DNA from: Suillus spraguei
Taxonomy: Eukaryota > Basidiomycota > Agaricomycetes > Boletales > Suillaceae
Assembly: GCA_016800925.1 (NCBI GenBank)
Contig: JABCPU010000049.1
Location: forward strand, 205,351 to 269,350
Reading direction: 5' to 3'
Length of the DNA stretch: 64,000 nucleotides
Shown: in pieces, positions 11,903 to 22,966 of the stretch
Numbering within the stretch: the stretch's first letter is position 1
How the letters are laid out: the number at the start of each line of letters is the position of its first letter
Made by a program: the position numbers and the translations under genes
The notes under the pieces: generated by a model
Seen by the model: the letters and a program-made list of their open reading frames with translations, nothing else
What the model was told of the DNA's origin: nothing
The model's database searches: none

Positions 11903-12696
11903 GTGCCTGCACCTCTCGTTGTCTGTTTCAGAATGATGGACATCTTGGACATTGTCGGGTTGACTGGACTAACCTTGCTAGAAGCACTTAAAGTTATTGA
12001 TACTCGCAACAACACACATAACATACTCGACACCTGATCGCATAAATTTTACACTGCCATCATATAGCATATCAGCCAAGTATTACATATAGTACTCGTA
12101 GGCAACGCCAAAGACCAGTTTAGTAGACGCCATTGCATAGTTATTGCGCTTGGCGCATGTTAACGTGAACAAGATTGAAGCGTAAAATGACAAGAGAAAG
12201 ATGTATTTAGAATAAGGTAAGAGTGCAGTGTCTGACGGATGAAAAGAGGAATGAACACAAGAAAAGAGGGAAAAGTGAAGGGAGGAGATAGCCGCAAAGG
12301 AATGAAAAACTAGTGAGGGAGCGGAAGGAATATCTGCCAATATGGCCATTTGGGTAGGTAGGACCGACCCTGCTTACAATAAGTCATGATCATCATGATG
12401 ACCGCGGTGGATGTCATCTTCCATCCAGAGGCAAATTCGTCGAGAGCGTCCTTGTCCTCTTAAGAGACGCGGGAACTTGAAGAGTGAATGGGATCATGAA
12501 CGGAAGGGACGGGTTCCGCGGTACAGGAACCTGGGTTCAAGTCGACGTTGTCCCAGGATGTTGATGACCTGTTCATGTGTGACGCTGAGAATACGAATTT
12601 CGCTTAGGATGTTTTTGGATTGGATCTTGTGACACGATAACGATGATAAAGATCGGCACATCAGCATAACTCTGAAATGTCTGAGGATCAGATCCG
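11903..12696. other. Intergenic, no gene seen
   Basis: The 3' flank of the cohesin-loader gene leads into the minisatellite. No motif-bearing ORF. Confidence 0.4.
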
Positions 12697-13375
12697 GGGA
12701 GGACGACAGTGGCTGGATACTCAGGGAGGATGTCAGTGGCTGGAGACCAAGGAAGGACGACAGTGGCTGCGGAACGAGAGAGGACGACAGTGATTGCCAA
12801 CCGAGAGAGGACGACGGTGACTGCCGACTTGGGGAGGACGAGAGTGGCTCTGGACCGAAGGGGGACGAGAGTGGCTCTGGACCGAAGGAGGACAAGAGTG
12901 GCTCTGGACCGAAGGAGGACGAGAGTGGCTCTGGACCGAAGGAGGACGAGAGTGGCTCTGGACCGAAGGAGGACGAGAGTGGCTCTGGACCGAAGGAGGA
13001 CGAGAGTGGCTCTGGACCGAAGGAGGACGAGAGTGGCTCTGGACCGAAGGAGGACGAGAGTGGCTCTGGACCGAGGAGGACGAGAGTGGCTCTGGACGAA
13101 GGAGGACGAGAGTGGATGCGGACCGAAGGAGACGAGAGTGCTGCGGACCGAGGGAGGACGAGAGTGGTTGCAGACACGGGGAGGGCGAGAGTGGCTGGAG
13201 ACCAGGGGAGGAAGAAAGAGGCTACAGACGAGGAGGGACGACAGTGGCTACAGACCTTGGAAACACGAGTGGATTCGGACCGAGGGGGGACGACGGTGAC
13301 TACAGACCCGTGGAGGACGACAGTGGTTGCAGACCGAGGGAGGACGAGACTGGCTGCAGACTCCCCACAGTCAAG
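12697..13375. repeat. 27-bp minisatellite, about 25 units
   Basis: Tandem units of 27 bp with core GAGGACGAGAGTGGCTCTGG plus ACCGAAG. The central units (about 12,845-13,075) are almost identical; the outer ones diverge but keep the 27-bp register. Since 27 is divisible by three, the array is open in several frames on both strands (for example RRTRVALD repeats on plus and GPEPLSSSF repeats on minus). Coding potential cannot be inferred from openness alone. No start context, domain or splice structure supports a protein. Confidence 0.9.
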
Positions 13376-14422
13376 CGTGGCGGTTCACTTCTGCAGCCTC
13401 CGTCTAGGTGACGATGGAGGAATTCCTGAAGCTATCGGACACACTCAACGAACATATCATCACCAGCGATCTGCCAGCTTTTCGATTAATCCAGCAGTTT
13501 AAGATCCTTGAATCCAGATGGACGTTTTCTCTCTTCGACCTCTCCGGAAACTCCAATTAAGATTGTGCAGGTGTCCGCCTTTGTCACTGATGGCACTCGA
13601 TGAATGCACATCGGAAGCGAAGCTGAACCTGCGAATCGGATAACAAGTGTCAAATATCGTAATATGGAATCTAGAAAGGGGCTGAGGAACGAGTGCCCCT
13701 ATGTATGTAGTGAGTCGAGAGATCTAGGCGATGAGGAAGTACTCCGTGATGGGTCAGATGGTAGTCAATACGATCTACGAAAGCTGTGAATTGCGAGTCC
13801 CCATAGTTTGAATGAGACTCGATATGCGAATGCTATGCTATAATGTCGATGACGCTGCGAGAGTCGCGGTCTCTCCTATTCCACTGACGATGGTACCTGC
13901 CTGCCGAAAATCTCTCGATAATTCCTCAGGTTGCACAGCAAAGGTCAAGTTCATCCCAAATGATTGCTGCGGGGTTTTGAAGGAGATTCTTGATTATTTA
14001 GAAGCAGAAGTTGCCACGGTAGTAAATAAAAGATTTATGTAAAAAGAACGATGAACACAGAAGTCGCAGCAGAGGGTGATGTGAACGGAAAGAGCCACGA
14101 TGGTACAGAACCAAACAACAGATATTGAACATGTGCTGAATGGGATAATGTCGAGGAAACACTCCTACCGATCTTCAATTGAATGGATCGACTAATCGCG
14201 CCACATACAAGGCAAGTATTTAAACTGTGAGTAAACAGGCGAATTGTAAATTCCTGCCACTTGCAAACCATCTCTTGCCACATTTTATCAGGAAGCCGAA
14301 TCCTCGCAGTCATCGGGGGGACGTGTCATAGATAATAGTGCGTGGCTAGTACTAAAGTGCCCAGCATTGCCATCACGCATATATGATAGGCCACTGAGTA
14401 TGATATTACTTTCCACTACACT
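13376..14422. other. Intergenic, protease upstream region
   Basis: No gene recognised. The right end contains the protease promoter: the inverted copy of the GTGGCAGGAATTTACAATTC block at about 14,250-14,270, and TATGATATTACTTTCC just before the ATG at 14,423. Confidence 0.4.
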
Positions 14423-15046
14423 ATGTTCCCCGCTGCATTGTTAACACCTCTCCTAGTTTTTTCATTCACTGGATCGCCCGTTAAAGCTGGCATTTCCCCT
14501 ATCTCAGTCCCCCTTACCAGTAGGCTACACTTCTTCAATGGTACTAATAACCTCTTGGGGCGCGATAGAGCTCGTGTGAAGGCCCTTAGTGATTCCAGCA
14601 TGCACAGACAAAGTTCGGTTAATGTTCCTTTGACAAAATATGGTGGAAACTACTACGGCCACGCCCTAGCAGTTGGCATTGGCAACCCCCCCACAACTTG
14701 TAAGTTCAATACTGGGAACACATGCGGCTGCTCATACATTATTGAAGACAACTTTTTTCTCGACAGCGGTAGCGCGAACACATGGGTTCGTGCCTCAAAG
14801 TACGTGAAAACCGACTCCAGCCTCTGCACTGGTCGACGTGTAAAAGTCAATTATGACAAGGGCTTCTTCCCTGGTGTGACATACAATGATATCATAAATT
14901 GAAAATACCTACAATTGTTTATAGGAACTGAATACCTCGACTACGTCACTGTTGGTCCTGGGCTCACCGTCTTGCAGCAGTCGATCGGTGTTGCTGACAA
15001 AACAGCAGGCTTCCCAGATTGTGGCATCGGGCCTGTAGCCTTGACA

Positions 15047-15077
15047 CCCAGTCAAAACCCAACATGATGGGAACGGG
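15047..15077 (+). repeat. Left terminal inverted repeat
   Basis: 31 bp starting CCCAGTCAAAACCCAACATG. It pairs with the reverse complement of 17,250-17,280 at 25 of 31 positions and is preceded by target duplication CTTGACA. Confidence 0.9.
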
Positions 15078-15197
15078 CGCCAGCGGACGACATCTGAAAA
15101 ATTCTTCTTGACTAGGCAATTTCCCGAGCTAAACAGAATCCACTCAAGTGCGTCCCATATATTACATGATGGGGCAGGGTTTTCCGTGATGATATCG

Positions 15198-15384
15198 GAT
15201 TTTCATCGTAATTTACATATCTCACCCGATTCAATCATATTTACTATAGTCAAGCACATGGGATGTACTGTGACAACAGCGGACAGGATCTGATTTTCAC
15301 CGTAGTTTACATATTTCACCCGATTCAAGCATATTTATGAGAGTCAAGCAAATGCAATGTATTGTGACGACATCAGACAGGATT
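15198..15384. repeat. Two 94-bp subterminal tandem repeats
   Basis: Copy 1 is 15,198-15,291 and copy 2 is 15,292-15,384, about 85 percent identical by eye. Each contains TTTACATAT.TCACCCGATTC. The tract CATATTTCCCCCGACCCCGT next to the right TIR resembles this core, suggesting subterminal transposase-binding repeats. Confidence 0.8.
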
Positions 15385-15515
15385 GGATGACATGGGATGT
15401 TACAGTGCAGTCGCAAATAGCAAACCGCAGGGCGGGGGCACAAAAGCAGGGTGAAAACATGCAGGCAGGACAGCAATAGGCAATGAAAAAGACATACAAT
15501 GCAGGGGAAAACATA

Positions 15516-17032
15516 CTAGTATAGTGCGCCGTTGCAGACGGCACAATCAGAACCCTTTGTCCACGTCCCTGCGCTCTGCAACCGCTCTGCGTCGGCCTTG
15601 TACTCATCTTGCTGTGCGGGCGTGAGTGCCGCCCAATACATGCGGAATTCTTCGGTTGTTCCACTCGTCTCGTTCACCTGCTTCAGCCAACGCCATGCGC
15701 ATAAGTTTCTGCATGACAAAGGTTAGTGCGAAACATTAAGAGACAGGCATACTAATACTTACCGAGCGTTCTTCGCGGCACCTGGTCGCATCTTCTTCTT
15801 TCCGTCCGCTTTTGCAGCTAACTTGTTGTTAGATGCACTTGGTCCATCGTCGTTTGTCTTCTTGATTGGGCTAAGTGCTGGGGCAGGGACTGTCTTGGCG
15901 ATTCCGTTAGGTCCGAAAATATCAGCCCTTTCATAGCATTGGAGTTAGCAAGGACGAGCATGCAGTATGAGGTACTTACAGTGGATCCTGCAATATAATC
16001 TCATTCTCTTTGTCGGCACATTCAAGTTGTATGTTCTGAGATGTTCCTGGTGTGTGACAAGTCGGCAAGGTCTTATTTTCAGAAGTAGACACGGTCGGAC
16101 GTAAAGGCGATCTGGGAAGATATAAGCCTTGTGGAGTGGGCTGCGGTAAGTGGACTCCAAATGGTGGGGCAGATGCATCGCGTGGGTAGGTTGGCGTGAT
16201 GCGAGTATTTTCGAGGGCAAGACAATCATCAATGGGCGAAGGAACACAGATGTTGGCGCTAGTGCCAGGCTCAGAATCTTGATCTGGATGCAGGGGCATA
16301 GCATCAGTCGAGAGTAAAGGTCGTGATATAGTACCAGGGTCGACTAGCAGTATTGATATTAGCAAGATAATGAAAGAAAGAACAATACATGCCTTTTGGT
16401 TCAATGGGAAGCAGGGGAGACAGTGCTGAGTCAACTAGTGGTAATGTGAGCATCGGAATTATGAGAAAAAAAATGCATACATTTAGGTTTCTTCAAACGG
16501 TCTTGTTGGACCAGGGTTTTGCTGTCGTCAGACAGGCGCCGCTTGCCATTTCCTTTAGCCCGGGCTTCAGTGCGTTTCAATTCCAACACCTCAAGTTCAT
16601 CCAAGTCGTTGATATGCTCTTCCTTGGCTGAGAGCTTCCCTGGTACGTCCTTCCAGTTTCTGTCAGTCCCAAGATTGTTCTTCCGCCAGGATGAGTAATC
16701 AGTGATGCAAAGCAGCTCGAGTTTCCAGCCGCAGTGGTCGAATAGGAATAGCGGGAACTGTTTTGCATCTGGTCCAGGATACGGTGCAGACTATATACAA
16801 AGTCAGTAAAATACAACGATCACAAAAATTGAGCTTATATACCTCGACTGGTGGACGAGCACCCTTTCTCCGTCCGACCCGCGAACTTTCTACTTTACCA
16901 GACCCACTTTTTATGAGAGCGCGGTGGGCTTGAAGCCGACGTCTACTTGCCGGCAGTTGGTTTACTCCGTCACTGTGAAGAACACTACAGTTAGTCAAGT
17001 AACTTGTAAAATGTATGAGCTTACCCTTGCAT
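15516..17032 (-). CDS. Unrecognised multi-exon cargo gene of the TIR element
   Basis: I do not recognise this protein. Reading minus, ATG at 17,032 (MQGDGVNQLPASRRRLQAHR) is followed by an intron after MQG. A basic segment KSGSGKVESSRVGRRKGARPPVE comes next, an intron (about 16,792-16,844), then SAPYPGPDAKQFPLFLFDHCG and ITDYSSWRKNNLGTDRNWKD with an acidic/basic stretch (LDELEVLELKRTEARAKGN). Further exons give FDSALSPLLPIEPK, a serine/proline-rich region (VDPGTISRPLLSTDAMP..), a lysine-rich stretch ADGKKKMRPGAAKNAR, and a last exon NLCAWRWLKQVNETSG..EEFRMYWAALTPAQQDEYKADAERL..CAVCNGALY ending at TAG 15,516-15,518. About seven exons and 370 residues, with no stop or frameshift found. One intron seems to be GC-AG (AAAAG|GCATGT). 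The basic, disordered composition suggests a nuclear protein; there are no DDE, HTH or zinc-finger motifs I can identify. It sits wholly inside the element, between its TIRs. Confidence 0.7.
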
Positions 17033-17249
17033 TGGGACAATGCCAACGAAAACGATATGATGCGCAACGAGAACGACACAGAACGATACGATAGACGACG
17101 ACGACGACAGGAGTGATAACGATACCGTCCAGGTGCACGACAAAAACGATGTGATGCACGACGAAAACCACACGTGCAACGCATCTTCCTTGGAAATCTC
17201 AGATCTTATCATTTTTACTATTATGTAATTATAGAAATATCATATTTCC

Positions 17250-17280
17250 CCCGACCCCGTCATGTTGGATCTTTACTGGG
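17250..17280 (-). repeat. Right terminal inverted repeat
   Basis: The reverse complement begins CCCAGTAAAGATCCAACATG. It is followed directly by the second CTTGACA at 17,281-17,287. Confidence 0.9.
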
Positions 17281-18112
17281 CTTGACAGTCGGCAGCCTGC
17301 GAGATTCACGGGAAGAGCCGATCCCGACCGTCACTGACAGTCTGTTCGGCCAAGGCACCATTTCTGAAAATGTTCTTGGTCTCTATTTCGAGCCCTTCAG
17401 TCCACCGCTAGAAACCACTGGACAAATCACCTTTGGTGGAACTGACCCTACCAAGTACAATGGTGGCATTGAATACGCGTAAGCTACCTCGGCTCCTAGA
17501 TCCATCCAGACTGATGGTAATTGTTTTGTTTCAGTCCTACCAACATACATTCACGGAAATTTTGGGGTGTCAATTCGAGAATCACATACGGCAACACGGT
17601 GATCTTAAGATCCACTGCTGGTATCGTCGATTGTGGCGTAACGCTTATTCTGATTGCCACTGGTGTGTATCTACTGGAGTGCAGCGAGAAAGGTCTAATT
17701 AGCGTTCGATAGATGCCTATGTGAAGTACCAGCGCCAAACCGGCGCTGTATACGATGGTGCGACTAGATTTCTCACTATTTCCGAAGATAAATATGGTAC
17801 TCTACAAAACTTGGACTTTTCTATTGGCGAGGTACGTCAATTTTGTCAGCCCTCACACCCCTTGTTCACCATTTTGCACAGCAAACCTACAGTCTTACCC
17901 CTAACGCCCAAACCTGGCCTCGCTCTCTCAACAGCAAGATTGGTGGTATGAAGGGTTCCATATATCTTGTCGTTGACGACAGTGGCATAAACGATAACCA
18001 TGACTTTATACTTGGCTACGTATTCATGCAACGCTTCTACGTTGCGTATGATGCCACCAACGCCCGCGTTGGTTTTGCCACAACCGCGTTCACTGATGCC
18101 ACCACCAACTAA

Positions 18113-19117
18113 TGTGGAATTGCCAAAGTAGACGGAGGACTGTTTGCACAAAGCAGCATACAGATTTGAAGGTTGTACGTACTCTTCTTGAATGGCAATT
18201 GTATCACCGTTGCGGACGCACATCCTTGATCTCTGTTCAATCAATCATGATACGACGTAGCACGTTAGCATCACGCACTACGCTTATCGATTTGACTTCG
18301 AGGCGAAGTACCGAATCCAATGAGCAGAGCGCCGGTTGATCCACTGACTACAGTAGAGAATAAAATACCACATCACGTGACTCCAAGCTAACCATATATG
18401 GTAATTTTTATAAGTGACTTAAAGGTCAGCATTACTGGTAGTCAGTTGTAACTATACCTCTTTGATACTCTAAATACTACATGGTTTTATAGTTGTATTA
18501 TAAAAATTAATCTGATCAAAAATTATTATTTTTTGATGTTGTCAAAGTGATTTTCAAAGCAAATATGTAGTTTTGAAATTTCAAGCTCTGAGATTTGGCC
18601 GTGGGAACGTTACGTGATCATGTGTTGAATTTCAACTACCTTACAACTGATTCGCTCTGATAATCGCAATCATGACTCATTTACATAATACCGCTCACTA
18701 ACTCGAACTAATAGTATCTTTTGTTTCAGTACAGCTCTGATATCTGAAACCTAACATAAACCATGCACAGTCCTCGGATGCTATTTTCCCAGACTACGTA
18801 TTGATGCACAAATTTTGTAATAGAGTTAAACTCGCACAGAGTTTCCTTTCACAAGACGAGCTGCGCAGCCGGCAATCACTTGTTTTAAAAAATCATACCC
18901 ATTTTCTTTCGAGGTTGGTGACCATGCCGGACTGACCCGACTTTCTATTGTACTACTAGTAGCTCATTAATCGCCACAATCATCAGCCAGCTTCATCAGA
19001 ACAGTTACCATGCCAATCCTGTGCGAGCCGTACAACATTTACATTTACACAACCCGCATAGCAAGAGCCACAGGACAACGACACATCAACATAGAGCATG
19101 CCATACGTGGAACATAG
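18113..19117. other. Intergenic, AT-rich, no gene seen
   Basis: The 3' flanks of the protease and WD40 genes, which are convergent. No ORF with recognisable motifs. Confidence 0.5.
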
Positions 19118-21072
19118 TCAAGCAGAAGACGAACAATGTATCAGAATGCTAATGTAATGCATAAATTGACCACCCCCAGTGACTCCGGTGTAAAGAAACT
19201 CACCTTTGTAGCACAACCAATTCCAGAAGATATTCCAGCATCCATGCGGTCTGACGTTCTCGATATCCCGTTCCGTATAGACAATCCCTGAATCAACGCT
19301 CTCCCGATCCTCTATATTGATGTGGTTTTCTATATATCCCGGTCGTTCGGACGTCTGTGCCGAGCCGCTTCCAGCGGTGGTCTCGTAGCGCAAACGTGAG
19401 GTTGTGGCTCCTGGGCAATTATGCCTAGTGTCGCCAACCGCCTGAGCCGAGCCTTCCTGAGTTGACGCCGACCGCGAATGGGAACTTCCCCTGGCATCAC
19501 TAGAAGACCGAGCTGTCGCTGACCGACGTGGACCTGAAATCACAGTTCTCTGGAAATTTCATGAGATGTGTCATTGAGAATGGGTACCTGAACGTACCCT
19601 TTTAGCTTGTGCGGTCCCAACCTCAACAAGTGGAGTCGACGTTGTTCTGTGTGATTGAGGGTGACGAATGCGCTTCCAAATATTGTCAAGAGGCCCTTCC
19701 CGACTGGTGGATCTTGAGGACGCTTGCTGAGCTTCCCTTGCATTGGTGGGAGATCGAGGATGGCGATCCCGTTTCTTCCATATTTTTGCAAAAGGTAGGA
19801 TACGTCGTTCCCGACCGGTAGTCCCTGGGGAGGCCTGCTGGTAAGCAGAGCTTGATAAAGGCCTAGGTCCACGTCGTATCTAATAGATCATGTTTAGCAG
19901 ATACTTAAATTCAAGTCTGGGATGTCTTACAGGGCTACCCTTTGCACTGCCAGAGGGAAGTGGCGATTGATCGAAGAACCGCGGGTTGAGTTTCACCGAA
20001 CGTTGTTCTCCTTTGGTTCTCGGGGTAATCGTTGTAGGCAACTGTTGTATACCATGAGTTTACTGCTCCACCACAAATTTAGATCTCACATCAGTGCGGC
20101 TACAACCAATAATCTAGTTCGCTTCGTTAGTAGTGGGGATTGAACATGTGGTATAAGCTTCCTTGCCTCTTCTACTGAACGGACAACTAGCTTACGCGAG
20201 CTATCCTTCGAATCCGAGGGCACGCTCGAGGCTGCAAAAAATTTGCCGTCCGGTGAAAATGCAAACGGATGGGTGCATCTCATGTTGGAGGTCGTGAATT
20301 CATGACCCTTCAAATCATAGAAATGTGTGGGGTGATCGACATCACCGTCAATTTCCAGCGCCAAAAGTTTGCCATCTGGAGAAGCTGCCATAGCAAAGGG
20401 GATGTCATCTTGATCAAGGCCTTCAAAGCGTTCATCATCATGCTTCCCCGTACTTGTGTCCCATACCCAGAAAGATCTGTCGCCAAAAGCAAGCACTACT
20501 CGAGGACGACTTTGGGGAATAATAGCGGCATGAAGTAATGGTACATCTGGAAGTGTGATATCTGCAACTCGGACAGACTTCGGTATCTCCCAGGCAACGC
20601 CTTCCTTTGTACCGCTAGTGACAAGGAGACTACTATCGATAGATAGAGCCGCCACGAAAATAGTCTGAGCAGCATTTGACACTGTGACTGCTTGAGTGAC
20701 TCTCCCGCTCTCTGTGTCCCATACAAGCAACTCTCCGTCCCTCGACAAACTTATTGCGTGAGATGAGTCAGGAAGAAAACCCGCAGTGAGAATCACGTCT
20801 TTGTGCCCTGCAAATGCTGGTCCTACAGTGTGTGTTGAAGTAACATTCCAGCAATGTATTGTGTGGTCTGGTAATGCGCTTATGATTTTTTCTCCATCAG
20901 GAGACCATGCCACAACAGTGACGTGCGATTGAGTGTCTGCGAGCATCTCTAGTTGGTGCTCGCTCTTTGACGATAAGTTGGTAACGGTCACCCCCGAACG
21001 AGCAGTGCCACTGGCAATTTTCTGGCCATCAGGCGAAAAAGCCAAACAGGTCAGAGCGTCTGCAGTGCTCAT
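19118..21072 (-). CDS. WD40-repeat protein with low-complexity C-tail
   Basis: The long first exon (ATG 21,072 down to about 20,130) encodes a WD40 propeller: LTCLAFSPDGQKIASG, VTVVAWSPDGEKIISALPDHTIHCWNV, LPDSSHAISLSRDGELLVWDTESG, FGDRSFWVWDTSTGK, AMAASPDGKLLAL and HPFAFSPDGKFFAASS, then the family-like KLVVRSVEEARKLIP. Later exons (about 20,070-19,935, 19,880-19,590 and 19,530-19,200) read LPTTITPRTKGEQRSVKLNP, RRGPRPLSSSAYQQASPGTT and GPRRSATARSSSDARGSSHS in one compatible phase, ending PHGCWNIFWNWLCYK. The final stop is either at 19,118 by read-through or after a further short intron. WD40 propellers are protein-interaction platforms; no NACHT or F-box is attached here, so the partner is unknown. 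The first intron's donor (probably TTG|GTTGTA) is non-standard and the exon borders are approximate. Confidence 0.75.
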
Positions 21073-21955
21073 TCGGCGGGACTGATAAATGCCCTTGAGA
21101 AGAAATGATGCATGTTTAAGCTGACTGGATATTATATATAAAAATGTGGAGTATACACACTTGAAGGCGTGGATTAACTTGATTTGTGATCCACTAGATT
21201 CAAGTTGTTGTTGGAATTGGCCAGTGGTATGTGAATCTAAAGACCAGTTTCAGAGATGGTTGTTGAAGAAAGAGAGAGGTCACGACTGCGCCGTCACAGG
21301 ACAAAGTAGTTAAGTACTGCGCGTCATAACAGTAAACATGCGGCAAAAACACACAAGAATTGTCATTGGAGCAACGGTACTAAACGTGTCCACGACCGAT
21401 CCAACCTAATTTTGAACCACATCCGAGGGCTCAGTAAACGCCAAGTGATTCTACTAATGCAGTGTGGATTTATGTAAGAGATAATTTCGGGTGCCTGTGT
21501 TGTCCCACTCCCGGTGAATATTATTGATCATTCTCGCTCCAGAAGATTTCAGCACTGCGGATCTCCTTCGAGGCTCGAAAAGATCATTACCTGGAAGAAT
21601 CGTTTTGCGGATGTCGATGACCCGGACACTGCAATGGAGAGGGCACGTCGATGAACTAATAGCGGGTCGCGGGTACTAATTTTTTTTTTCAATGTCATGC
21701 CAAACGTGCTATACACGGCTCGGCCAAGTTTAGCTTGATCGACCTCCGAGATATTCTAGCACTTTCGTGGGTCATGATGTGCCTGAAAGCCAGCTAATAC
21801 ATACGTAGGAAGCTTAGACCAGTCCAGCTTCAAGTTATCCAGGACTCCCTTCTGATTACAGCATATGGACTTCACTACCATCCACTCTCCACTACAACTC
21901 CCTCATCTCTGCCCAGCCCAGGCCCAGTGCCAGTTCCAACCGAACCTCACGGACG
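21073..21955. other. Intergenic upstream of the WD40 gene
   Basis: No gene recognised. A T10 run occurs near 21,680. Confidence 0.4.
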
Positions 21956-22966
21956 CACGGATCTCCTTCCGGGTCCGGAACGTTACCTGCAGGCACTTCC
22001 GTCAATGGAGAAGACACCGATGGTCCGATAGCCTTTCTTCAAGGATCAGTAAACATTACCGCGGGATTATAGTCCGAGGAATGCTAAAGTGTATGGTATC
22101 CATTTATCCGATCTACCAGTTGCTAGACGAAGACGAATGTCATACTGTATCGATACAGGACCTTTAGAGAGCATGGATATCGTAGAACAACAAAGTACCA
22201 ATCGTCTCCCAGAAACACAGATTACCATGTGCTACTGACATCTCATCATCTCATGTCCTAACAAAACAGCTTCGGATATCGACTCCGGTTCCCTTGGTAT
22301 CTTTCAGTGGAGAGGAGATGTCCAGATATGAACATCACGATGCGGCGGCCGTGGTGCAAGGAAATGAGTAAGCATCACCAGGGTGTCTTCGTCCGAGGAA
22401 TGCTAAACTGTATAGAGTCCGATTTACGCATGCACTTGCTGCCAAAGTTACACGAAGATGGACATAGTATCGATATAGGACCATGAATACCCTAGAACTA
22501 ATCGTCTCCCAAGAAACAGCATACTACCATGCGCTCAGTTACACGACGATGGACATGGTATCGATGCAGGACTATAGATATCCTAGAACAACACAGCACT
22601 AATCGTCTCCCAAGAAACAGTATACTACCATGCACTCCTGAAGATCTGTCATCTGATCATCTCGTGTCCCTAACAAAATGGCGGTCACTACAGCGAGGGT
22701 CCCCTGATAAAGTTGGCTACCCAGCCGTCATTTATGCACACGATTCACGGCAAAATGTCCAAGAATTCATTGCTAACGTCAAATCTATGCAGTGGTTAGC
22801 CGTAAGGGTGCGACTTGCGGAGCCCATAGATCTGGCCAACGATAAATGTCACCAGAAGGTCAGAGAAGTCGTGGAAGAGATAAGGAGATGGAGCATAGAC
22901 AAATACCACAGAGATGGGTATTGGAAACTTGGTTTTGAAATGGATCAACATGCTCTGCACGGGTGA
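21956..22966 (+). pseudogene. Degenerate, internally repeated gene fragment
   Basis: The family is not recognised. The most coding-like part, about 22,690-22,950, reads YPAVIYAHDSRQNVQEFIAN, VKSMQWLAVRVRLAEPIDL and CHQKVREVVEEIRRW. Upstream, three overlapping degenerate copies of one block can be followed by the landmarks 'TATCGATAC/TAGG' (near 22,150, 22,470, 22,560) and AATCGTCTCCCA(A)GAAACA (22,199, 22,500, 22,602). The copies differ by indels, so the ORF is likely a relic. Confidence 0.4.

Larger units (their letters stand above)
15047..17280. mobile_element. 2,234-bp TIR DNA element carrying a cargo gene
   Basis: The ends are 31-bp imperfect terminal inverted repeats, 15,047-15,077 and 17,250-17,280, matching at 25 of 31 positions (CCCAGT.AA.A.CCAACATGA type). 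The element is flanked by an exact 7-bp direct repeat CTTGACA (15,040-15,046 and 17,281-17,287), the expected target duplication. Deleting the element plus one copy restores the protease frame exactly (GPVALT joined to VGSLRDS). There is no transposase-like ORF inside; instead a multi-exon gene runs on the minus strand and two 94-bp tandem repeats lie near the left end. A 7-bp target duplication does not fit the common fungal superfamilies cleanly (hAT 8, Mutator 9, Tc1 2); P-like or a degraded 8-bp hAT-like site are possibilities. Confidence 0.9.
14423..18112 (+). pseudogene. Pepsin-like aspartic protease gene split by a transposon
   Basis: Secreted A1 aspartic endopeptidase. Start ATG 14,423 with signal peptide MFPAALLTPLLVFSFTGSPVKA, then a propeptide-like region and VPLTKYGGNYYGHALAVGIGNPPTT. 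An intron at about 14,699-14,747 is followed by YNFFLDSGSANTWVRASKYV, the first catalytic site (DSG rather than DTG). After a second intron comes GTEYLDYVTV...GIGPVALT. The reading frame is then broken at 15,046 by the element 15,047-17,280 and resumes at 17,288 with VGSLRDSREEPIPTVTDSLF. Later exons carry ITFGGTDPTKYNGGIEYA, STAGIVDCGVTLI (second catalytic site, DCG instead of DTG), DAYVKYQRQTGAVYDG, LTPNAQTWP and GYVFMQRFYVAYDATNARVGFATTAFTDATTN ending at TAA 18,110-18,112. Compared with the family, a VDGIL-type segment before GIGP is shortened in frame. The insertion and the DCG change both argue against activity. Confidence 0.9.

Noticed and set aside
12494..13177. 227-codon minus-strand ORF with GPEPLSSSF repeats as a protein-coding gene
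   Set aside because: The 27-bp period keeps several frames open on both strands, so openness is not evidence; there is no start context, splice structure or conserved flank.
16699..17184. 161-codon minus-strand ORF rich in Arg/Ser near the right end of the TIR element
   Set aside because: Its downstream part is cut by a clear GT-AG intron, and the upstream CGTCGT-type run is low complexity; the spliced model starting at 17,032 is better.
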